Of a stretch of 64,000 nt of DNA, positions 17,026 to 25,992 are shown piece after piece. Numbering within the stretch: position 1 is the stretch's first letter; each line of letters starts with the position of its first letter. Below the pieces are notes generated by a model that was given only the letters and a program-made list of their open reading frames with translations, searched no databases and was not told the DNA's origin. Made by a program: the position numbers and the translations under genes. The DNA is from Mycobacterium asiaticum (GTDB lineage: Bacteria > Actinomycetota > Actinomycetes > Mycobacteriales > Mycobacteriaceae): NCBI RefSeq assembly GCF_001673635.1, contig NZ_LZMH01000037.1:124001-188000 (forward strand), in the 5' to 3' direction.

Positions 17026-18128
17026 CCGTTTCCGCCGGGGCCGTAATCAACCCACCAGCGGCCCTCGAATTGGGGGTAGGCGCGGCGTACCTCGCCGAAC
17101 AGGTCCGGCAGGGTCAGCAGCACGCGGTCCGGGTCGGCGGCAGTCAGCTGTTCGGGGGAGATGATCGGGACGTCGGTGCCCGGGATCCTGCGGCCCTGCT
17201 TGCCCGGCGAGGCGTCGGCGATCCCTGCCAACAGCTGCCGGTCCACTTTTGCGATGTTCAGCAAAGCTGGCACCCGCGAGCCAGCACCGTAACCGTAGAC
17301 CGTGCGATGGGTATCCGCTTGCAGCACAAGCCAATCGCGCAGTTGCGCGGCGTGGCTGTCGACGGCGCGCTGCAGCCGCTGCAGCACGAGCGGATCAGTC
17401 ACCCCGAAATGGCTTTCCCGGGACAAGATCTCCCGCACGCGCTCGTCCGGTGCCGCGTGGCCATGTACGGCGGCGACCAGAAAGGTCCCGGCGTACAGAT
17501 CGAACTCCCAGGCGCTGACCACGCTCATCCCGACCGCGGCGAGCAGGTTGACCAGTGCCGTCATCGAGTAGTAGGCGAAGTGGCCGTGGCGCAAGGCAGT
17601 CCACTGTCCTTCGCTCACCATCGTCATCAGGGACGGGAATTGAATCAGCAACACGCCGTCGGGCGCGGTGACCTTCGCGCGCTGCTCAAAACCCGACCGC
17701 TGATGCGGATCGTGGGTGATGCCGAAACAGTCGAGCACCACGTCGGCGACTTCTCCAGCTCCGATGGCTTCGGAAAACCCGCGTTCAGCAAGCAGGGGTA
17801 GCCACGTCCCGCCGTGCGGGCTACCGAACTCGCGAACCGTGTTCCCGCGCAGCCAACCAGCTTCGGCGACTTGCCGCACGGCGTCGGCGGCCTGATCCCG
17901 CAACGCTTGTGGTTCGATGCCGCGCGGCTCCTCGGTCACCGTGTCGTCGTCGGCGAGTTGTGCCAGGCCACAACCAATGCACAGATCCATCGCCAGCGGA
18001 TGCGCCGCTTCCTCGGGGCTGATCGGATCGCTCACCAACGGAAAGTGGTCGGCCGCCGGCGCTTTCCCCAGATCGAGCACGCGGTTCAATTCGGTGCCGC
18101 CGCAGCCCCGGCAGCCGCGGGCGGCCAT
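17022..18128 (-). CDS. C-methyltransferase-family protein with reduced SAM domain
   Basis: 368 residues from the ATG in TGATG, sharing one base with the previous stop. The N-terminus has the zinc-binding pattern CRGCG ... CIGCG of sugar C-methyltransferases. The C-terminal part holds the family's YGYGAGSRVPALLNIA segment and the closing block (GTDVPIISPEQL). The central SAM region is short: motif I reads REFGSPHGG instead of E-x-x-S-N-D-G, and the usual GIEPS strand is missing. It is about 65 residues shorter than its neighbour encoded at 18128-19435. It may have lost methyl transfer and act as a partner or isomerase-like protein; that is inference. Confidence 0.78.
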   Translation of the reverse strand: MAARGCRGCGGTELNRVLDLGKAPAADHFPLVSDPISPEEAAHPLAMDLCIGCGLAQLADDDTVTEEPRGIEPQALRDQAADAVRQVAEAGWLRGNTVREFGSPHGGTWLPLLAERGFSEAIGAGEVADVVLDCFGITHDPHQRSGFEQRAKVTAPDGVLLIQFPSLMTMVSEGQWTALRHGHFAYYSMTALVNLLAAVGMSVVSAWEFDLYAGTFLVAAVHGHAAPDERVREILSRESHFGVTDPLVLQRLQRAVDSHAAQLRDWLVLQADTHRTVYGYGAGSRVPALLNIAKVDRQLLAGIADASPGKQGRRIPGTDVPIISPEQLTAADPDRVLLTLPDLFGEVRRAYPQFEGRWWVDYGPGGNG

Positions 18129-19435
18129 CAGTGGACCGCCGCCGTCGACTTGGTTCTGCGCGCCATATGCAGGGTCGGCAGGGGATAAACGATCTGACCG
18201 CCCCACTCGCTGACGTAGCTGAGTTGCTCGGTCAGCTCGGATTCCAGGTTCCACGGCAGCACCAGCACCACATCCGGCCGGTCGCGGGCGATGACTTCCG
18301 GGTCGTGAATCGGTATCCGCGTGCCGGGTGTGAAATGCCCGTGCTTATAGGGGTTTCGGTCCACCGTGTACTCAAGGAGGTCACTGCGGATCCCGCAGTA
18401 GTTGAGTAAGGTGTTGCCCTTGCCGGGGGCGCCGTAACCCACGACGCGTTTCCCTTCCGCCTTGCATTTGAGCAGGAAGCGCAGCAGATCATGGCGCGCT
18501 TGCTCGGTGCGTTGGCGCAGCTTCAGGTAGCCCTCCGGACGATGTAACCCCGCCGCCGCTTCGATGCGAAGGATGTTGGTCACTCGCGCCGACGGGGCGC
18601 CGGCCACCTCGATCGGGCGGGCCCAGACCCGAATCGATCCGCCGTGGGTGGACAACAACTCCACATCGACGACGGCCAGGCCCGCGCTGGAGAGGGCGTT
18701 GATCGCCGAGTACACGGTGTAGTACTGGAAGTGCTCGTGGTAGATCGTGTCGAATTGTCCGAGGCTGACCAGGTTCAGGGCATGGTGCACTTCGATGCTC
18801 AGCCAGCCGTCGTCGGCGAGCAGGCCACGCAGCGACTGGGTGAAGCCCCGTAGGTCGGGTATGTGCGCGTATACGTTGTTGGCCACCACCAGGTTCGCCG
18901 GGCCGTGCTCGGCGCGCACCCGCTGCGCCACCTCCTGGTCGAGGAACTCCGACACGGTCGGCACCCCCCGATTGGCTGCTGCCGCACCGACATTCAGTGA
19001 AGGCTCGATGCCCAGGCAGGGGATGCCCCTGGTCACCGCGTGCTGCAGCAGGTAGCCGTCGTTGCTGGCGACCTCCACCACGAACGAGTCGGCTCCCAGC
19101 CCCAGGCGCTTGACGGCCTGCTCCACGAAGGTCTCCGCATGCCGAACCCAACTGTCGGAATACGAGGAGTAGTAGGCGTATTCGGTGAAGGTCTCCTCGG
19201 GTGTGATCAGCGCGGGTATCTGCAGCAGCAGGCAGTCCTCGCACAGCCGCAGGTGAAGCGGGTAAGTGGGCTCGGGCAAGTCGAGTTCCGCGGCGGCGAG
19301 GATTTTCTCGCAGGGTGGTGTGGCGCCCAGGTCCAAGACGCTGAGCATACGGTCGGAGTCGCATAAGCGGCAGATCATCTGGTTCTCGATTCGTAGTCGA
19401 AGGGTCGGTTTGGCGTGACTGGGCGGTGGTTTCAC
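18128..19435 (-). CDS. NDP-sugar C-methyltransferase-like protein
   Basis: 435 residues from a GTG overlapping the previous stop (GTGA); an ATG at 19378 would give 416 residues starting right before the zinc motif and is also credible. Zinc ligands CRLC and CEDC lie at the N-terminus. The SAM site is intact: VVEVASNDGYLLQ and PCLGIEPS. The C-terminal domain has YGAPGKGNTLLNY and the end block TPGTRIPIHDPEVI. This is the layout of enzymes that C-methylate a 4-keto sugar nucleotide, as in deoxysugar pathways. It therefore predicts a branched, C-methyl sugar in the polymer, provided a keto sugar donor is made elsewhere. Confidence 0.87.
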   Translation of the reverse strand: MKPPPSHAKPTLRLRIENQMICRLCDSDRMLSVLDLGATPPCEKILAAAELDLPEPTYPLHLRLCEDCLLLQIPALITPEETFTEYAYYSSYSDSWVRHAETFVEQAVKRLGLGADSFVVEVASNDGYLLQHAVTRGIPCLGIEPSLNVGAAAANRGVPTVSEFLDQEVAQRVRAEHGPANLVVANNVYAHIPDLRGFTQSLRGLLADDGWLSIEVHHALNLVSLGQFDTIYHEHFQYYTVYSAINALSSAGLAVVDVELLSTHGGSIRVWARPIEVAGAPSARVTNILRIEAAAGLHRPEGYLKLRQRTEQARHDLLRFLLKCKAEGKRVVGYGAPGKGNTLLNYCGIRSDLLEYTVDRNPYKHGHFTPGTRIPIHDPEVIARDRPDVVLVLPWNLESELTEQLSYVSEWGGQIVYPLPTLHMARRTKSTAAVH

Positions 19436-21447
19436 ATCACCGCGCCGATCGCGTCGAGATAGGCATCGGTCATGGCTGTGACCGTGTAGTGCTTTTGCAT
19501 CCGCTCGAACCCGCGGCGTCCGACCTGGGGCAGCCCGTCGGGGTCGGACAGGATCTCTGCCAGCCGACTTCGCCAGGCCGCCACGGAGACCGGTTGGACG
19601 ACGAACCCGGCGTCGCCGAAATCCAGCATCTCCGGGACGGCGCAGATGCCCGATGCGGCAACAGGCACGCCGCGCGCCATGGCTTCCAGGATCACCAGCG
19701 GGAAAGCCTCCGAACGGCTTGGCACGCAGAGCAGATCGGCGTCGGCCAGCGCCGGACCGGGGCCGGGCGACCACCCGTGCCACCGGACTCGATCGCGCAG
19801 CGACTGCGGGGTGCGGGCTTCGAGCTTCGCGCGGTCCGGTCCGTCGCCGAAAATCGAGAGTCGCCAAGGCAGGTCGGTCAGACCGGCCAGCGCCTCGATC
19901 AGCAGGTCGGGGTTCTTGTGCTCGACGATGCGGGACAGCATCACCAGGTGCGGTGGCGCTTCGGCCACCCGCACGCGGTGCGGCGGTTCAGAAGTGCAGG
20001 CGACGCCATTGGGCGCCACGAAGGGTTGCCCGCTCAGCCGGTGATGCGGAGTCAGCATCTCCCAATGTCGTTGCGCCAGGACGATGACGCCGTCCGCACG
20101 GTGCATGGCTGCGGTCAGCGGCCGCGAATAGATGGGCCCGTCCTCGGCGGGCGGCACATGCGGGGCGACCAACCAGCGGCGGTCCCGGGATGCCGCTCGC
20201 CACAGCGTCGCGAACCCGGTTTCGGTGTTGGTGTCGCCGCTGATCAGCACGGCCGGCCCGTCCGGTAGATCCACCATGGGCGCCCACCACGGCTGGCGCA
20301 CCACCCGCACGCTGTGCGGAATCTCCTTGATCAGCGGTCCGAACCGCTGCATGCACACGATGGTGACGGGATAACCGCGGCGATCCAGTTCGGCTGCCAA
20401 CAACGCCTTCTGCCGTTCCGCGCCCCCGTAGACCAGACGATTGGTGGTGATCACGATCGGTGGCTTGTCGGTGCGACGCGCTGCGATGGCGCGGTTGCGC
20501 ACCGCACGTTTGGATCGCTGCACGCGGTCCAGCAGGGCGGTGCCGGCCAGGTAGGCATCGGCGTGATGCACGCTGTCGCGCCGTTCCAGCAGCAGGGCGA
20601 TGTTGGCGCGCAACAGATCCCGGTTACGGAACCGTTCGACGGTGGAGACCTCTGCGCCGTGCGCCGAGACCGGATCGCCGGCGCTCTGAGCGGGGGCGGG
20701 GTTGCCGTGGTCGACGTCGAGTTCGTCGGCGAGCAGAATGCGCCAGCCCGCCGCGGTTGCCCGCTCCTGCCAATCGGTTTCCTCACCGTAGAGGAAGAAC
20801 TCCTCGTCGAAACCGCCGATCTGGTTCCACGCCTCGCGTTTGATGGCCAGACAGATCCCGGCCACGTACCCGTCGATGCTTTCGGATTCGGCTGGCTGCC
20901 GGCGATACAGGTGTGAGATCGGTGTTCCCCGCAGGCGGTCGGAGTAGCCGGCGGCGGCAACCAGTGCGCGGGTCAGGGTGCGGCGACGAGTGGCGATATC
21001 CCACCGCTGCGGCCCGGGCGCCCCGATGTCCTGGATCAGCGGTGACACGGCCGCCACGCCGGGCCGGTGCAACAGTTGCCGGGTCCGCGTCAGCGGTCCC
21101 TTCAGCCGCGTATCGGCGTTGAGCAGCAGCAGGTCGGTATCGGCGGGGGTGTGGGCCACCAGCGCGTTGAAAGCTCCGCCGAAACCCAGGTTCACCGGTC
21201 CCAGCACCCAGTGCACATCCGGGTGACGCGCGGCCAGCTCCTGCCGTCCGGGGTACGTATCGCCGCTGTTCTCGTAGACGTAGACCGGCAGTTCGGGCGC
21301 GTGTTCGGCGAGACTGGTCAGGCACTGCTCCACCAGGTCATGGCTTTTGTAGGTCACGATCAGCGCCGAGAGCGGACGCTCGAGGCCCGGCGGAACCGGC
21401 TCGGCCGTTGGGGGTTTCAGATACGCGCGATCCAACCCGGTTGTCAT
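19432..21447 (-). CDS. Two-domain glycosyltransferase, GT2 fused to GT4
   Basis: 671 residues from an ATG overlapping the flippase stop by 4 bp; the frame is open far upstream only because it shadows the flippase gene. Residues about 25-300 form a GT2 domain of the rhamnosyltransferase type: LSALIVTYKSHDLVEQC, LLLLNADTRL (the D-x-D region) and GGFDEEFFLYGEETDW. Residues about 330-670 form a GT4 domain: VYGGAERQKALLAAEL, LVMLSRIVEHKNPDLL and SEAFPLVILEAMARGVPVAAS with its E-x7-E. One polypeptide may add two consecutive sugars. It overlaps the C-methyltransferase gene by 4 bp. Confidence 0.88.
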   Translation of the reverse strand: MTTGLDRAYLKPPTAEPVPPGLERPLSALIVTYKSHDLVEQCLTSLAEHAPELPVYVYENSGDTYPGRQELAARHPDVHWVLGPVNLGFGGAFNALVAHTPADTDLLLLNADTRLKGPLTRTRQLLHRPGVAAVSPLIQDIGAPGPQRWDIATRRRTLTRALVAAAGYSDRLRGTPISHLYRRQPAESESIDGYVAGICLAIKREAWNQIGGFDEEFFLYGEETDWQERATAAGWRILLADELDVDHGNPAPAQSAGDPVSAHGAEVSTVERFRNRDLLRANIALLLERRDSVHHADAYLAGTALLDRVQRSKRAVRNRAIAARRTDKPPIVITTNRLVYGGAERQKALLAAELDRRGYPVTIVCMQRFGPLIKEIPHSVRVVRQPWWAPMVDLPDGPAVLISGDTNTETGFATLWRAASRDRRWLVAPHVPPAEDGPIYSRPLTAAMHRADGVIVLAQRHWEMLTPHHRLSGQPFVAPNGVACTSEPPHRVRVAEAPPHLVMLSRIVEHKNPDLLIEALAGLTDLPWRLSIFGDGPDRAKLEARTPQSLRDRVRWHGWSPGPGPALADADLLCVPSRSEAFPLVILEAMARGVPVAASGICAVPEMLDFGDAGFVVQPVSVAAWRSRLAEILSDPDGLPQVGRRGFERMQKHYTVTAMTDAYLDAIGAVM

Positions 21448-22967
21448 GGCATCACCTGTCTTCCGAACAGCGAAGTCAACATCGACCATTTGACCGGGCC
21501 GATCACCATGTTGACGGCCAGATACGTGGTCGCGGCGGCGGCCAGCACGAGCACCACGTGGGCACCCGTCAACAGCAACACCACCCCGGCGCTGGCTGCG
21601 GTCGGCGCCAGCAAGCGCAGCAGGAACTTCACCGGGGTGTGGTAGCCGCAGCGGCTGCGCAGTCGCCAGCTGGCCAGCGTCATGCCGAACAGCTCGGTGC
21701 ACACCAGGGCGATGCCGGCGCCGACGGCACCGAACCGGTTGTCCAGAGCCAGGTTCAGTACCACATTGACGACCAGCGTGGCCACGAACAATCGGAAGAA
21801 GAATCGCTGTTCGTGGCTGGCGAACAAGCCTTGGCCCAGGGTTCCGGTGACGAACCGCAGGGACGCGGCGACGAGCAGCAGCGCCAGTGTCGGTGCGCCG
21901 CGACTCACGAAGTCGCGGTCGCCGAACAGATGGATAAGCGGTGCGGCCAGCATCGAGCCCACCACGGCGACCGGGAGGGCAACGAAGAACATCAATTCCA
22001 CACTGCGGCGCAAGAATCCGACGTAGGCATCGATATCGCGGGAGTAGAGCCCGGTGGCCGTGGACAGCGTCGATTTCTGGAAGAACACCGACAACGCTTC
22101 GGTATTGAATGCGATGGTGTAGGCGAGCCCGTAGACGCCCACCTCGGCGTGGGCGCTCAGCAGCGACAGGATCACGCCGTCGGCGCGCCAGTAAAGGATT
22201 CCCAGCACCGCTACGCCCATGAGCGGCAGGCTTTCCCGCAGCAAGTTCAAGGATTCGCCCGCTGAAAAGACGGGACGCAGCTTGATGTGGCGTGCCGCGG
22301 CCGCACCCTGGATCAGCAACTGCACGACGGGTGGGATGAGTTGCGCGACCGCGAACCAGATTACGTCTTCGCGCGTTGCCACCAGCCAACTGACCATGGC
22401 CAGGGTTCCCAGCCGGCCCGCGACGTCGGAGATGGCCACCGCGGCGAAGCGGACCGTGGACAAGAAGACCGGCTCGAACCGGGTCCGCATCGTCAGCATC
22501 AGCAGCTGCCCGGACAACACCACCAACATCACGCGAACGTCGGCGTCGCGATAGATGAGCCACCCGGTGGCGGCCGCGATGACCGCCAACGGTACGCAAT
22601 ACATCAGGGACAAGCCACTATTGACCCGGACCAGCCGCTCCAGCTCGCCGCGCCCTGAGGTGACACGCCGCACGATCACGGTGCTGATGCCGAGGTCGGT
22701 CATGCTGGTCCACATGCCGATGAAGGCCACTGCCACCATGAGCTGGCCGTAGCGGCCCGGCCCCAGGTAGCGGGCGGTCATCGCCACCGATACCACCGAG
22801 GCCAGCATCCCCAGTGCACGGCAGATCAACTGGATCGAGAACGCGTGCGCGATCCGCGCCTGTGGCACGTCGGCCTCGGGCGGATGCCCCGCCGAGGGTT
22901 GCGGGGCCTCGGAGATCCCGGCCACCCCAGCATCCCCAGCAGCCTCGGTCACGGCGCCGCCGTTCAT
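21444..22967 (-). CDS. Wzx-like lipid-linked oligosaccharide flippase
   Basis: 507 residues. The ATG directly follows the stop of the phosphotransferase gene (TAG ATG). Twelve or more hydrophobic helices span residues 45-500, beginning with AFSIQLICRALGMLASVVSVAMTARYLGPGRYG, a typical start for the polysaccharide transport (PST/MOP) family. The ribosome site must lie in the end of the upstream gene. The family moves undecaprenyl- or decaprenyl-linked repeat units from the inner to the outer face of the membrane. Ala/Gly-rich first 40 residues are poorly conserved and an internal start is possible. Confidence 0.9.
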   Translation of the reverse strand: MNGGAVTEAAGDAGVAGISEAPQPSAGHPPEADVPQARIAHAFSIQLICRALGMLASVVSVAMTARYLGPGRYGQLMVAVAFIGMWTSMTDLGISTVIVRRVTSGRGELERLVRVNSGLSLMYCVPLAVIAAATGWLIYRDADVRVMLVVLSGQLLMLTMRTRFEPVFLSTVRFAAVAISDVAGRLGTLAMVSWLVATREDVIWFAVAQLIPPVVQLLIQGAAAARHIKLRPVFSAGESLNLLRESLPLMGVAVLGILYWRADGVILSLLSAHAEVGVYGLAYTIAFNTEALSVFFQKSTLSTATGLYSRDIDAYVGFLRRSVELMFFVALPVAVVGSMLAAPLIHLFGDRDFVSRGAPTLALLLVAASLRFVTGTLGQGLFASHEQRFFFRLFVATLVVNVVLNLALDNRFGAVGAGIALVCTELFGMTLASWRLRSRCGYHTPVKFLLRLLAPTAASAGVVLLLTGAHVVLVLAAAATTYLAVNMVIGPVKWSMLTSLFGRQVMP

Positions 22968-24479
22968 CTAGTACGCCCCATCGCTGGCCAACACCGCTTT
23001 GAGGGTGCGGGCAATGATCACGAGATCGCCTGCCATAGACCAGTTGTCGACGTATGACAGGTCAAGCCGGACCGAGTCCTCCCAGGACAGGTCGGATCGG
23101 CCGCTCACCTGCCACAGGCCGGTGACCCCCGGCTTGACCAGCAACCGCCGCTTCACCTCACCGTCGTAGTTCTCCACTTCCCGCCGCAGCGGCGGTCGCG
23201 GGCCCACCACACTCATGTCCCGCTTGAGTACGTTGATGAACTGCGGCAGCTCGTCGATGCTGTAGCGGCGCAGGATCCGGCCGACCGGTGTGACTCGAGG
23301 ATCCCGGTGAATCTTGAACAGCATGCCGGCGCCCTGGTTAAGCGGCAGCAGGCTTTCGATTTGCTGGTCGGCGTCCTCGACCATGGTGCGGAACTTCAGC
23401 ATGGTGAAAGGTTGACCGTCCAAACCGATCCGCTCGGCGCGATAGAAGATCGGTCCCTTGCTGGTCATCCTGATCGCGGCGGCGGCGGCGAAGAGTAGCG
23501 GCGCCGTCACGACGAGGGCGAACAGCGCGAAGCAGAAGTCGAACGCCCGCTTCTGAATGCGTTGCGTACCCTCGTATTGCGGCTTGTCGACGTGCAGCAG
23601 CGGAAACCCCGCGATGGGCCGCATGGTCAACCGGGCGCCGGCGACGTCCATGACGCCCGGCGACACCACCAGGTCGACGTCGAGGGTCTCGAGTTGCCAC
23701 ATCAGCTCGCGGATGCCGTGCACGCCGAAATGTTCGGTACGCGTCACGGCGACGGTGTCGGCGCCGCACTCCTCGAGGGCCGCCACCGCGCTGGTCTCGT
23801 CACCGAGGATCGGGATCTCGCGGTCCTGAACGGTGAGGGTCTCACCGCGCCGGGGCCCGTAGCCGGGGATGCACACGCCGACGACGACATATCCGTCTTT
23901 CGGGCTGCGGATCAGCTCGTAGGCCAGGTGAGCGACTCCGGATCGATCCCCGATAGCCAGGACCATCGTCTGGTAGGCGCCCTGTGCACGCCTGTGCCAC
24001 ACGTACTTTCGCCACAGGTTGCGACTGGCCAGCAGGCCCAGGGTGCCCACCGGAAGCGCGACTGCGAGGTAGCCGCGGGCCAGTTCGATCTTGGCGAGCA
24101 GGGTGACCATCGCGATGATGCCGAATACGGAGAACGATGCGCTCGCGATGCGTCGGTACTCGTCGATGCCGGCGCCGATGATGCGGGGCGATCGAGTGTG
24201 GAACACCGATATCGACGACAGCCACAGCACCGCGAACAGGCAGGAGAACAGCGTCATCACCGGGCCCGGATAGCCGGACATATTGGGCGTGTCGCCGAAC
24301 CGGACCAATTGCGCGAGCATGATTGCCGCACAGACGATTATCGAGTCGGTAATCCGTAGCCGTGCGGAATACTGCTGCTGCCAGCGTTGAATGGTGCCGC
24401 TGCCCGGACTGCGGACGGCGGGTGACAGGCCGGTGTGGGCGTGCAGTGTGGCTGTCATGCTGGCCGCTCCCTCGCTCAT
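22968..24479 (-). CDS. Polyprenyl-phosphate sugar-1-phosphate transferase (exopolysaccharide initiation)
   Basis: 503 residues from an ATG overlapping the WecG-type gene by 4 bp. Four to five N-terminal membrane helices (about 45-150) precede a nucleotide-binding-like middle part and another helix (FALFALVVTAPLLFAAA). The catalytic C-terminus is complete: MLKFRTM, DELPQFINVLKRDMSVVGPRP and KPGVTGLWQVSGRS. This is the long WbaP/WcaJ/CpsE form, which starts the repeat unit by moving a hexose-1-phosphate from its nucleotide donor to polyprenyl phosphate. Glucose or galactose is the usual first sugar; the sequence does not say which. Confidence 0.93.
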   Translation of the reverse strand: MSEGAASMTATLHAHTGLSPAVRSPGSGTIQRWQQQYSARLRITDSIIVCAAIMLAQLVRFGDTPNMSGYPGPVMTLFSCLFAVLWLSSISVFHTRSPRIIGAGIDEYRRIASASFSVFGIIAMVTLLAKIELARGYLAVALPVGTLGLLASRNLWRKYVWHRRAQGAYQTMVLAIGDRSGVAHLAYELIRSPKDGYVVVGVCIPGYGPRRGETLTVQDREIPILGDETSAVAALEECGADTVAVTRTEHFGVHGIRELMWQLETLDVDLVVSPGVMDVAGARLTMRPIAGFPLLHVDKPQYEGTQRIQKRAFDFCFALFALVVTAPLLFAAAAAIRMTSKGPIFYRAERIGLDGQPFTMLKFRTMVEDADQQIESLLPLNQGAGMLFKIHRDPRVTPVGRILRRYSIDELPQFINVLKRDMSVVGPRPPLRREVENYDGEVKRRLLVKPGVTGLWQVSGRSDLSWEDSVRLDLSYVDNWSMAGDLVIIARTLKAVLASDGAY

Positions 24480-25327
24480 GCTGACACCGCTTCGCTTGCG
24501 GTGCCTGAGGTTTCGACATGACTCCGGATGCCCGCACCGGTGTAGTAGGCACCGGGGTAACAGATCAGCTGTGCGCGTGCGGCGCGTAGCAGCGCCAGGG
24601 GGCCCTGCAACAGATAGCGCCGGGCGAGCCGGTGCGGTTCGCGGGTGAGCCGGTAAAACCACTCCAGTCCGCTGCGCTGCATCCAGCTTGGCGCCCGGCG
24701 GGTCATGCCGGCCAGAAAGTCGATGGCGCCACCCGACGGCAGGAAGACCCGTGCACCCGTCGCGTGCCCGTACCGGTCGACCCACAACTCTTGGCGCGGC
24801 TTGCCCAGGCTCACCACAAGGATATCGGTGCGCGCCGCGCGGATCGCCGAACACAGGGATTCAGAACGAAATTCGACATCATCCGGCGCAGGCGCCCACA
24901 TTCCCGAGACTGTCAGTGCGGGATACCGTTCCCCGAGGTGGCGGGACAGCAGCTGATGAGTTCGGCTACTGCCGCCGAAGAATCCGACCCGCTGGTTGTT
25001 CGCCTCGGCCAGTGTCAGTACCGCGGGAAGCAGGTCGGCTCCGGTGACCCGAGGCCACGGCTTGGAGGTCAGCAGCTGACCCCGCCATGCGATCGGCATC
25101 CCGTCGGCCAGCAGTAGCCATTCCAGCATGCCGCTGGGAGCGGCACCCGCAGTTCGGAAGTGGTGCAGGTGATCGAGGTTGACCGATCCCACCGCCAGAC
25201 CGCGTTCCGAACCGGAACTGAGGTGGGAATCGATCAGCGCCAACACCTCGCCGGTGTCACAACGCTCAACGATGCTGCCGCTGACGACCATGCGGACGGC
25301 GGCTGCGGGCAGCGTGTCGTGGGCCAT
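24476..25327 (-). CDS. WecG/TagA/CpsF-family glycosyltransferase
   Basis: 283 residues. The GT26 pattern is clear: SVNLDHLHHFR, LLLADGMPIAW, GADLLPAVL, VGFFGGSS and LVVSLGKPRQELW, followed by GGAIDFLAGMTRRAPSWMQRSGLEWFYRL. Family members transfer ManNAc, ManNAcA or glucosyl residues to the lipid-linked first sugar, so this enzyme probably adds the second sugar. The C-terminal stretch RLARRYLLQGPLALL is amphipathic and may bind the membrane. It lies between the epimerase gene (35 bp gap) and the initiating transferase (4-bp overlap). Confidence 0.9.
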   Translation of the reverse strand: MAHDTLPAAAVRMVVSGSIVERCDTGEVLALIDSHLSSGSERGLAVGSVNLDHLHHFRTAGAAPSGMLEWLLLADGMPIAWRGQLLTSKPWPRVTGADLLPAVLTLAEANNQRVGFFGGSSRTHQLLSRHLGERYPALTVSGMWAPAPDDVEFRSESLCSAIRAARTDILVVSLGKPRQELWVDRYGHATGARVFLPSGGAIDFLAGMTRRAPSWMQRSGLEWFYRLTREPHRLARRYLLQGPLALLRAARAQLICYPGAYYTGAGIRSHVETSGTASEAVSA

Positions 25328-25362
25328 GTCGACTCACCCGAGACGTTCTTCGCCGCTGCTGA

Positions 25363-25902
25363 TCATGATGCCTCGCCCGTCAAAAGTGGCCAGCTGGCGT
25401 CCTTTTCGGAGATGACCGTGACCGGCAGCGGCCACTCGATGCCGAATATCGGCTCATTCCAGCGGAAGTTCTCTTCACTGTCCGGCTGATAGGGCCCGCT
25501 GATCTGATAGAGGATCTCGGTGTCGTCCGTCAGTGTCTGGAAGCCGTGCGCCACGTAAGGCGGCAAGAACAGGGCGCGGCGGTTGTCGGCACTGAGCTCC
25601 ACCATCACGTGCTTGCCATATGTCGGTGATTCCGGCCGAACGTCCACGGCGACGTCGGCAATGGCGCCGCGGATGCAGCGCACCAGCTTGGCCTCCGCGT
25701 GCGGTGGCACCTGGCGGTGCAGGCCGCGCACCGTGCCGCGGGTTTGGTTGAAGCAGATGCTGGTCTGTGCGACTTCGGGAATCAGCCCGTGCTGGGCGAA
25801 TTCGGCGGCGCAGAAAACCCGGCTGAAAAACCCGCGGTGGTCCCGGTGCGGTTCGATGTCGATGATCGTTACGCCCGCGACTTGCGTGGGTGTGTATTTC
25901 AT
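25363..25902 (-). CDS. dTDP-4-dehydrorhamnose 3,5-epimerase-like protein (RfbC/RmlC family)
   Basis: 179 residues from the ATG at 25902, which has GGGGGA ahead. The cupin fold is complete: DHRGFFSRVF, SICFNQTRGTVRGLHRQ with the catalytic histidine, VRCIRGAIADVAVDVR, and PPYVAHGFQTL. The position after RGLH is Arg instead of the usual Tyr/Phe, and ILYQISGPYQPDSE replaces the common YKCTDYY-type segment, so its substrate may differ from dTDP-sugars. With the RfbF-like enzyme two genes upstream it could act on a CDP- or other NDP-4-keto-sugar. The genome probably has a separate rmlC for the arabinogalactan linker, but that is outside this window. Confidence 0.87.
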   Translation of the reverse strand: MKYTPTQVAGVTIIDIEPHRDHRGFFSRVFCAAEFAQHGLIPEVAQTSICFNQTRGTVRGLHRQVPPHAEAKLVRCIRGAIADVAVDVRPESPTYGKHVMVELSADNRRALFLPPYVAHGFQTLTDDTEILYQISGPYQPDSEENFRWNEPIFGIEWPLPVTVISEKDASWPLLTGEAS

Positions 25903-25992
25903 GCGGATCCCCCTGTTATCCCCTCTAGAAATTCGCATTCGACTGCGATTGGACATTGCGCTACGGGCTTGAGTCGCAGGCGATCTGACTCA

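Noticed and set aside
21448..22599. Extension of the GT2-GT4 frame upstream over the flippase
   Set aside because: The extra part is Arg/Gly-rich and overlaps a well-supported membrane protein; the ATGA start at 21447 fits.
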